This document shows, one piece after another, positions 1 through 14,765 of a stretch of 14,765 nucleotides of DNA. How positions within the stretch are numbered: position 1 is the stretch's first letter; each line of letters starts with the position of its first letter. The DNA lies in contig CALSCQ010001289.1 in the NCBI GenBank assembly GCA_943704525.1, positions 1 to 14,765 of the forward strand. The letters are read 5' to 3'. The position numbers were made by a program, and so were the translations under genes. The stretch is from Pigoraptor vietnamica (taxonomy: Eukaryota > Opisthokonta > Filasterea). The notes below the pieces were generated by a model. That model saw only the letters and a program-made list of their open reading frames with translations. It was not told the DNA's origin and did not search any database.

Positions 1-38
1 CAACACACACACACACCCCCATACACACACACACACAC
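1..38 (+). repeat. CA-rich repeat at window start
   Basis: Two short CA tracts split by CCCCCAT. Probably the end of an intron of the GATA-finger gene, given the CAG at 56-58 and the pattern in the other introns. Confidence 0.7.
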
Positions 39-58
39 CGAATCACACATGCCACCAG

Positions 59-2084
59 CCCGTCGCTGCCACAGACTCCACCGGCGCTCCTGGGACTAAT
101 TTTGGCCCATTCAATTCTGGGCTTGCGTCTGCCGCACAACCGCACGACACGTCACCACAACCCTCCGCTTACACAGCGACAGGCGATCGTTGCCCCTGGG
201 ACGTCGATCGGTTTCTCGCGGACAGCTGCTCTCTCCGCATCGCCACATCGCAACAGGCGCCGGCGCACGTCCACCGCAGTGCGGACGAGGACACAGTAGA
301 TCCGATTGCGTGGGTCGACGGCGGTTCCGTTGTTGGCTTTGGCCACTCTACGCGATCGGCCGAGTTGGACTTCTTCAAGCCCGTCGCGCATTCCACGAGG
401 CGTAACCACCCCGTCGATGCAACGTACGGCGATCCGTCCCCCTTTTCGCCGCCGCACGCGCACGCGGAGTTGCGCACGCGGTGCGACTCCGCCAGTTCCG
501 GCTCGAGCGGTTTTGCGACGCTATTGGGGAACATTTCCCTCGCTGGTTCCTCAACGCTATCTGCGTCCCGCCGGAACAGCGTCGCCTCGACCGACAGCGA
601 CGCTGGTGTCGCGCAAGTCCCCTGCCCCCCTTCTCTGTTCACTGGCAGACAGTCGGCTCGGCCTCCTGTCACCGACGCCGCTGACAGCGCGCAGCATCCG
701 CCTCTTCGGTCCTGGCAGAGCTTCCCTCCCCCCGCGGTGCCGCGTCGTCCTCGCGGCGCTCCTCCCCAAAGGGCGCCAGAGCGCATTTCCCGCACGCTCT
801 CCGCTTGCGATGTGCGACGGGCTTGCGCTCCCAGTGGCCCGATTCCCATCGCAGCGCGCCCGTCGTTGCCTTCCGCCGCTGACAGCGTCCCCCGCGCGCA
901 GCAGCCGCCTCTCGGGCACAACTCTGCCCCGACTGCCGTTGGCGCCGGTTCGTACCGACGGGAGGCAGAGCCGACCTCGCGAATGGCTCACGCTTCCCCG
1001 CGCTTCAACAACATCGTCGGTGCGCAACCGCATCTTACCTCTGCGCAGTATCGGGGATTGCAGCCGCTGGTGGCGGCGACGGGGATGGGCACGGGTCCGA
1101 TCCCTGGAGAGACACGGCGCAGCGCGCACGGCAGCTCGTTGGCGCACGAGCTGAATCGCGAAGATCGCATGCTGCAACCGGGCGGCCCTTGCGCGCGCAG
1201 TGCTGTCACCCACAGCGGCAGCGTCGGGGTGTTCACCCACGCGACAGCTGCTGCGCCCCTCGCTCAGATGTGGCTTCCCGTTGTTCCCATCTCTACAACG
1301 GCTGGGTGGACCCCCACAGGCATTCCGATGGGCGCTAACGACCTCACGGAGACGGCGGCGAAAAAGTACACGGGGCGTGCGCGTGCGCCGCAATTTCGGA
1401 CACGGTCCGAACCGAAGCTGAAGGTGGAGGAAGTGGTGGTGCGCGAGGACGTGAGGCCGCTGGAGAGAGTTGTGTCGACCACTCTCGAGCCTCTTGTTGG
1501 GTGAGTGTGTGTGAACGCACGTGAACAGGCGCTCGGAGCACCGCTATTTCAGCATGAATTGATGTGCATGGCTGTGTGTGTGTGTGTGTGCGTGTGTGTG
1601 TGTGTATGTGTGTATGTGTACGTGTGTGTGTGTGAGTGTGTGTGTGAGTGTGTGTCTGTGTGTCTGTGTGTGTCTGTGTGTGCGTGTGTGGGCACTGTGT
1701 GAATGCGTACGCAGCACCGACATCAGTCCTCCAATTCTCACACATTCACTTGCATCCACAGGTACAATCCCCTTCAGCGCGATTTGGCCAGAGCCGAAGC
1801 AGTCGTTGCGACTGCCATGTTATTGGAGTCGAAGGATGTGGAGTCGAGGGAGTGCGTACGCTGCAAGACGCGCTTCACCTCAAAGGTGCCTGTCACATTT
1901 GTCATTACAGTTCTCATGATTGCGTGACACGAACGCATGATATTTTGCGCTTGCCGGTGACTGACAGCGTCTTCCGTTTCACTTCCCGTGGCAGTGGCGC
2001 GGCGGCAGCGTCGGAATCACACTGTGCAACGCCTGCGGGCTGCGGCGCCCAACTAGCAAATCGCGGAAGGGGAAGCATGTGTGA
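59..2084 (+). CDS. GATA-type zinc-finger protein, 3' part of gene (5' incomplete)
   Basis: Likely a DNA-binding transcription regulator. Exons read as <59-1500, 1762-1885 and 1995-2084 (stop TGA 2082-2084). Donors are GTGAGT (1501) and GTGCCT (1886); acceptors are CACAG and GGCAG. The frame is open from position 2, but a CAG at 56-58 after a CA-rich stretch makes 59 a plausible exon start; no start codon is assigned. The first exon encodes about 480 residues of Ser/Pro/Ala/Arg-rich, apparently disordered sequence without a recognised domain. Joining exons 2 and 3 in phase 0 yields a C-X2-C-X17-C-X2-C finger: CVRC at 1853-1864, then a W-R-x-G motif, then LCNACGL with cysteines at 2025-2027 and 2034-2036. 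This matches the GATA family (C-X2-C-X17-20-C-X2-C). A basic tail (SKSRKGKHV) ends the protein. The exact ends of the first exon are uncertain, but the finger is secure. Confidence 0.8.
1501..1761 (+). repeat. Intron with GT-rich microsatellite (GATA gene)
   Basis: Intron between the large first exon and the finger exon. About 1573-1690 is imperfect (GT)n/(GTGTGC)n that follows the GTGAGT donor. The acceptor is CACAG at 1757-1761. The apparent Cys-Val open frames here are repeat translation, not genes. Confidence 0.8.
1853..2081 (+). other. GATA zinc-finger domain, split by an intron
   Basis: The first Cys pair is encoded at 1853-1864 and the second at 2025-2036, separated by a 109-nt intron (1886-1994). 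Splicing in phase 0 after Lys (1883-1885) joins directly to the Trp-Arg-Gly-Gly of the next exon. It gives exactly 17 residues between the pairs, which strongly supports these splice sites. The finger sits about 12 residues from the C-terminus, with a short basic extension of the kind that often contacts DNA beside GATA fingers. Confidence 0.88.
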
Positions 2085-2205
2085 TACGTCTAGCGCCGCC
2101 GCGTCTGAAGCCGGCGCACACTGCATGCGTCGGCGCGGCGCATTGAGGCATTTTGCTCTCAGTCTGCCTGCCCGCCGGCTGCCGTCGGCTCGTTCTCGGT
2201 CCGCC

Positions 2206-2224
2206 GCGGCCCGGGCCGGGCCGC
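2206..2224. other. GC-rich inverted repeat / potential hairpin
   Basis: A 7-bp arm GCGGCCC (2206-2212) is followed by a 5-nt loop and its exact reverse complement GGGCCGC (2218-2224). Flanking CCGCC (2201-2205) and GGCGG (2234-2238) could extend the pairing. It lies about 120 bp after the GATA-finger stop, so it may be a 3' UTR structure. Function is unknown. Confidence 0.5.
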
Positions 2225-2275
2225 CGGGCTGCTGGCGGCATCATACGTCAGCCGGGCCAGTGCCCATAAGCCCTT

Positions 2276-2338
2276 TGATAAACTGCGACACGTAGGGAAG
2301 GGCGGCAAAAACTGTATCGGTTTGGATAGTTGAGATAG
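2276..2338. promoter_or_regulatory. Cluster of GATA motifs upstream of the ammonium transporter
   Basis: Seen in sequence: TGATAA (2276-2281), a minus-strand GATA core (TATC, 2315-2318), GGATAG (2324-2329) and AGATAG (2333-2338), four cores in 63 bp and 190-250 bp before the transporter ATG. TGATAA and AGATAG fit the WGATAR consensus bound by GATA factors. GATA motifs also occur elsewhere in the window (for example 8085, 8100 and 11063), so the cluster is suggestive only. Confidence 0.4.
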
Positions 2339-2524
2339 TTTTGCTTACCGTTTGGAGGTCAGTATCTGGGCGAACTGTGTCCGGACTGTCCGCACCCCGC
2401 CTGGCATGACACGGCCAAAATCGGTTTCTTGCACTCGGGAATCTCTATTTACGAGTGAGCTGAAAGTGCGGGCGTGTGTGCTGCATGTGTGCGTGCGCGT
2501 GCTATCTTTCGTGCCGCATAGCAA

Positions 2525-10897
<8,373 letters not shown>

Positions 10898-11607
10898 CCG
10901 TATCCCGTTCTTTTTTTTTATTTTGTTGTGCGACGCGCACAGTTGGAGGCACTGTGCAGGACTTCACGCCAGTGCAAATCGTGTGGGCCGTATGTGTTCA
11001 TATTCGCGCTCGTTGATGCCGGCCGCCGGGTGCGAAACAAGTCTAGAACGCAAATTATCCCGGTTGATAGCCTAAGTGCGCAGAGGATAAAGAACACAAC
11101 AACACACACAAACGCTCAACGTTTCCGAATGGGGAAGACGGACAACGCACGCACGCAGCATACAGCTTGACACAGGCGGCAAAACCATCGCACCAATAAA
11201 AAGTTGTCACATGGGACTCGAAATATGTGCGAACACAAGAAAGCAAATTCATCAAATTTACCACGAGAGCTTCTGACGGTTAGTGTCCCATTGCGCAGCA
11301 AGATGCGTGGTGGCCGAAGACCGACAACAGACGAATAATGGGAGAGTTCAAGCTCTCGCACTTTAGCAAATTGCACCGGTGTGTCGCCGTCGTACATACG
11401 AGCAACCAATTGTGATTTCAATTGACCCCGCGTATGCCGCGCGTAGATTGCGAGGACGGATCATATGGATAACCGAAAGTAGCGACTAGTCACCCGCAAC
11501 GGGACGTCGTGCAAGTCGACCGTGTACACGCCAGCAAACGGGAGAAGGTCAGTCACGGGTTCGGAGCACTGACCCCTTCCTTTATCCAGAACTGATGACA
11601 CCACGTC
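10898..11607. other. Intergenic region between convergent genes
   Basis: This 710-nt region follows the AMT-ankyrin stop and lies beyond the stop of the minus-strand deaminase gene, so it should hold both 3' UTRs. It is visibly less G+C rich than the exons and contains T-runs (10911-10921) and a plus-strand AATAAA. A 93-residue minus-strand open frame (11397-11116) has no recognisable domain and no supporting context. I see no RNA gene or mobile element. Confidence 0.55.
11195..11200 (+). promoter_or_regulatory. Candidate polyadenylation signal AATAAA for the AMT-ankyrin gene
   Basis: AATAAA lies 298 nt after the stop codon on the plus strand. No other plus-strand copy was noticed nearer. 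Whether this organism uses the AATAAA signal is unknown. Confidence 0.3.
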
Positions 11608-14600
11608 TCAGTTCTTGGCGCTGCTCTTCGATCGCTTCGGTGCGGCACGCGGTGACCCATCCTCGGGGATAGCGACCCCTGTTGGCGCGTCCTCCCCTTC
11701 GCGCGTCCTCTTGCGAGTGGTAGCAGCGGGAGCAAAACTGTCGTCGAGATTCCGCCGAGGACCGCCATCGCGCGCGCCCACAGAAGAATGCAGCGTACCG
11801 CCGACACTGGCAGGTGGCGGCAGATTGCCACTGTACGAGCGACGGCCGCTGATGGATACCGGCAGTTCCGACGCCGCCTCGTCCTCGTCGAAGACAATGG
11901 CCACGTGACTCGTGCGTACGCTGCCGTCCGCGTGCAGTTCGACAGAGTCCTCGTGAAGCCGTTGTTGCGCCTCTTTCCACGCGGCTGTTCCGAGTACACT
12001 CGCGATGTAGGGATCGGACTTGCTTGCGTGGATGCGCAGGCGCTTGACCTTCATCTACGGCACGGAAGAGAACGGTTCGCGTTCAGCCCGTACGAAACGG
12101 TTACCGACAGTTACCCGTGCACACATAATCGAACACGCAATAGTAGTAACATGCACGCACGTGCGCACATGCACTGAACACAACTCTCTTACATACAGGC
12201 GCTCACAGATGTATGGCATGCACGAGAGTGGTACTTGCCTGGCGGAGAATAAGGGCGCAATGCTGACAGACTGGGAAATTCGTGTGGACGTGGGCGTCAC
12301 GGAGGAGCGAGAGGTCGTTCGCAAACAACACGGCGTTTTCGACAGCACAAACAATCGCGTTTGCGTCTATCGGGCCGTCGCGCCTTTCGCTTGGCGGCGC
12401 AGTAACCGGCAGCCTCGAAGCGGGCTTTGGAGGGCCGGAATAGCTGAGACTCAGCACCTGCAACGCAACGGTTGAGCAAAGGGACTATGCCACGCAGCGT
12501 GCACAAGAAAGGTGCTCGTCAAAGCAAAAAATGGCACGACGTGTGTGAGCTTACGAGGCAAACCGACAGTGCAATAGCCTGTTCGAAGGCGACGGAGTGT
12601 GTGCAGCAGTACTGACAGGTCACGTGCGGCACAGTGGCTTGCTCACCCTGCGGTCCTCCTTCTCTGTGATCAGGCAAGCAACTGGAAACAGCCGGTCAAT
12701 CCGGTACTTGCGATGGTGGGCGAGAAGGCCGCGCCACGTGACCTCCGCGGGGACTCCGTTTTGAACTGTGGGACTGCTTGGGAGGTCAGTGGACAGGGAG
12801 CGTGCACGCATGTAGCAGGGCACATACATACAACGTCAGGAACTCGCCCCCAATAAACTGTAGAAAACACTACGGCCACAACTGAAACAGAGCTACAACT
12901 TGGAAGTGAAAACAGAGAAAGAGGCCACGTTCTCAACGCAGCAGTTGAGAACTTTGTATGAAGAGTGGCCAATGCATCGGTTGCTCACGCACCTCGTGGC
13001 ATGCACGTCCCTTATGATCGCCTCCTGCTCTTCGGTGCTGCCGCGAAATGAAGCACGGAATGCGCTCTCTATGTCCTCCGTCGTCGCGTGTTCGAGACCC
13101 GCCGGCGGCAGAATGTCGTTAAACTTTTTCCAGTCGAGCTTCAGGTACTGCTCGAGGCTGTACTCACTACCGAAGAGAGGGTTTCGGAATCGCGACTTGC
13201 TGTTCGCATCACTCACACCCGTCAGATCCAGTGTACCGTCATCGGCCGCGGGAGGGGCCACGCGCTTGCCTGTGGGAAAGTCCACGGTCGCGATGAAGGA
13301 CGGGGGAAGAGCGACACGACCCACACGACTCCGTGACGCCAGCATGAAGAGAGCGCTTCGGGGGAAGCGTTGCACCGTGCAGATCTCGTCACGGCGGTGG
13401 CAGTGATTGTCGGTGGTGGCAACGAGTCCCAGGCGCTCGCCAAGGGAAAAGCCTGCAAAGCACAGTCGCAACGAAAACAGTCAGTGAGGATGCACATCCG
13501 GGCGTGCGCAGTGGTGGACGAAACACAACTGCGTGCAACTCGATTGTGTTCGGGTGAGAATACTTCGAGAAGAAGAAAATGGAACAAATGAGAGAAAACT
13601 TGTGCGATGAGAACAAAAGCTGGATAGAACCAACGACGCCCAGAGAAGTGCAGACCTTGTTCCGTCAGCGCCAACTTGCCCTCGTGCGGCCAGAGGGAGA
13701 ATTTGTCGAAAGTGTCGAGAACGAACTGCTCTCCCTTCTCGGAAAACACGAGCCGCCTGTTACGATTGTTAATGCCACAGCGACCGATCAGCTCAAACAC
13801 ATTCAAGTGCCCAACGCAACAACCACGTGGGCGCGGACTCCGCACACGACAAGCACCAACACGCACGCGCACGCACGCACGCGCACACTCTCAGTCTGAA
13901 GACATACACAACCCAACACACACACATTCAGAAACACAATCCTCCGTCCCCGTGACGTGCCTCGCATTCACTCAGGCTCGCACGTAATGCAGCAACATCA
14001 GTGAAACAAGAGGCAGACTTACGCACTGGAGGTGAAACGTGTTGCTGTCGGCCGTCCGCGGCCTCACGCCCGTGCGATAATTGACCTCGGAAGGGAGGTA
14101 GCCGTTGTCCCTCAGCACGAGGAGCCCCTGCGTGTACTTTCCGTTGTCGCCCTCGAGATACACAACGCGCCCAATGCCCGCCTGCGCAAGGGATCGTCAC
14201 GCACACGTCGGATAGACCGCAAATCGTTGGTTTCACACGCAGAGAGAGGAGCGAAGAAAAGAGTCTCCGGCACAAATCCCTTCGATAGGAGAGTGCACGC
14301 ACCCAAGTGCGACTGGCACACAGCCAATACGCACTCTCCCGCCACCCCTCTCTGTCTGAAAGCCATTGAGCAGCGACACCCGACTACGCCGACGCACCTG
14401 CACAATCTTCTTCGCGCACTCCTCGCACGGGCACGTGGTGACGTACAGCGTCAGTGTCTTGCGCGCCTCCCTCGTGAAATTCTGGAGGGCATTGTGGAGC
14501 AGGCAGTTCGTCTCTGCGTGTATCACGTGGTCGCTCTTCGCCTCGCGCTGCAGCAGCGTCGTGCTGTCGCGAACGCTGCCCGTGAAGCCGCCGTTGTAGC

Positions 14601-14742
14601 CAAATGCAATCGGCTGCGGTCCAACAAGCGCGCCCGCGTTAAGGTCAGCGGTGCTATAGGTGTGGCTGAATAATTTGTTACGCAGGGAAAATACACCCGG
14701 CAAAACAACTTCATGCAAGCGCAGACAAAGAGTGCGGCGCAC
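11608..14742 (-). CDS. Tandem dCMP/cytidine-deaminase-family protein, 3' part of gene (5' incomplete)
   Basis: Exons on the minus strand: 14742(or 14665)-14398, 14181-14023, 13791-13656, 13452-12993, 12773-12647, 12457-12239, 12054-11608, with consistent phases. Donors are GTGCGT, GTAAGT, GTCTGC, GTGCGT, GTGAGC and a GC donor (GCAAGT). Acceptors are AG; the one before 13791 (TTTGAG) is the weakest. About 600-630 residues are visible. Domain 1 has GYNGG, the zinc/catalytic HAETN (14512-14520 for HAE) and PCEECAKKIVQAGI, as in deoxycytidylate deaminases, which convert dCMP to dUMP and ammonia. A middle of about 240 residues is unrecognised. Domain 2 repeats the fold (FPVACLITEK, CAVENAVLF, PVCQHCALILRQ) but lacks the catalytic Glu. 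The C-terminus has basic clusters (TRKRTR, PKRSK) suggesting nuclear location. The first helix of domain 1 must lie in an exon beyond the window. Exact substrate is uncertain. Confidence 0.78.
11990..12773 (-). other. Deaminase domain 2, catalytically degenerate
   Basis: Helix WRGLLAHHRKYR, strand FPVACLITEKED, YSGPP (like the GYNGxP turn), then CAVENAVLF (CAV at 12341-12349) and PVCQHC (12257-12274), then strand KVKRLRIHASK. Aligned with HAExNA, the zinc His is Cys and the catalytic Glu is Val. Three cysteines could still bind zinc, as in cytidine deaminases. A structural or regulatory role is inferred. Confidence 0.72.
12055..12238 (-). other. GC-AG intron in the deaminase gene
   Basis: The donor reads CCAG|GCAAGT (GC at 12238-12237), the classical strong consensus for GC-AG introns, and the acceptor is CCGTAG at 12060-12055. 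Removal joins ...CALILRQ to MKVKRLRIHASK in phase 0 and completes the last strand of the deaminase fold. Without splicing the frame stops 11 codons later. Confidence 0.75.
14023..14665 (-). other. Deaminase domain 1, active-looking
   Basis: The core strand STADLNAGALVG leads to FGYNGGF, then HAETNCLLHNAL (His and Glu of the zinc/catalytic motif), LYVTTCPCEEC with both zinc cysteines (14416-14418 and 14425-14427), and AGIGRVVYLEGD after a phase-0 intron. The set matches the dCMP deaminase subgroup (HAE...PCxxC followed by AGI-x-VVY). Confidence 0.87.
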
Positions 14743-14765
14743 CTAATCAGCATAAAACTTCGGGG

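Larger units (their letters stand above)
2085..2524. other. Intergenic region, putative promoter of the AMT-ankyrin gene
   Basis: This 440-bp gap lies between the GATA-finger stop codon and the transporter start, both genes on the plus strand. It should hold the 3' UTR of the first gene and the promoter and 5' UTR of the second. I see a strong GC-rich inverted repeat near 2206-2224, a cluster of GATA cores at 2276-2338 and no convincing coding sequence. No clear TATA box is visible. Confidence 0.6.

Noticed and set aside
169-1393. Minus-strand open frames of about 250-280 codons opposite the first GATA exon
   Set aside because: G+C-rich coding sequence often leaves the opposite strand open. 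The plus frame is continuous through 1500 and splices in phase to the zinc finger, so the minus frames are shadows.
11116-11397. 93-codon minus-strand open frame in the convergent intergenic region
   Set aside because: It has an ATG and a stop but no recognisable domain, an unusual Cys/Val-rich end and no splice or context support. It lies where 3' UTRs are expected.
11608-12054. Separate small gene starting at ATG 12054
   Set aside because: The ATG directly follows an acceptor-like CGTAG, the frame continues the deaminase in phase 0, and the first residues supply the missing strand of the fold. An internal Met is the simpler reading.

Overview
This window is eukaryotic nuclear DNA. It shows three spliced protein genes with GT-AG introns (plus one GC-AG intron) and very long CA/GT microsatellites inside introns. 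Coding exons are G+C rich. Domain content (a GATA zinc finger, a eukaryote-style ammonium transporter, ankyrin repeats, a dCMP-type deaminase) and short 100-460 nt introns suggest a unicellular eukaryote. I cannot assign a lineage from sequence alone.

Layout. (1) About 59-2084, plus strand: the 3' part of a gene for a long, disordered, Ser/Pro/Ala-rich protein ending in one GATA-type zinc finger; its 5' end lies outside the window. (2) 2085-2524: a 440-bp intergenic region with a GC-rich inverted repeat and a cluster of four GATA cores. (3) 2525-10897, plus strand: one gene of 23 exons, reconstructed with consistent splice phases, encoding exactly 1000 residues. It has a complete Amt/Mep/Rh-family ammonium transporter (residues 1-433), about 12 ankyrin repeats in four three-repeat modules (about 434-880), and an acidic, disordered tail. 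(4) 10898-11607: intergenic space between convergent genes. (5) 14765-11608, minus strand: the 3' part of a gene with an active-looking dCMP-deaminase-type domain, a roughly 240-residue unrecognised middle, a second deaminase fold that has lost its catalytic Glu, and a basic nuclear-type tail.

Main point of interest. The transporter-ankyrin fusion looks like an ammonium transporter with a built-in cytoplasmic interaction or sensor module. The second histidine of the conserved pore 'twin-His' pair is replaced by Gln, which is the kind of change expected to alter conduction or favour sensing. The ankyrin modules carry a DYDxRT...DRWGN signature like that of the ankyrin tail of kidney-type glutaminase. 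A GATA-finger gene lies directly upstream and GATA motifs sit in the transporter's putative promoter, echoing GATA-factor control of ammonium permeases in fungi. This link is inference. Shared intron phases show that the four ankyrin modules arose by duplication of a two-module unit.

Most of the rest is intronic (CA)n/(GT)n repeat, which creates many long but meaningless open frames (Thr-His or Cys-Val runs).
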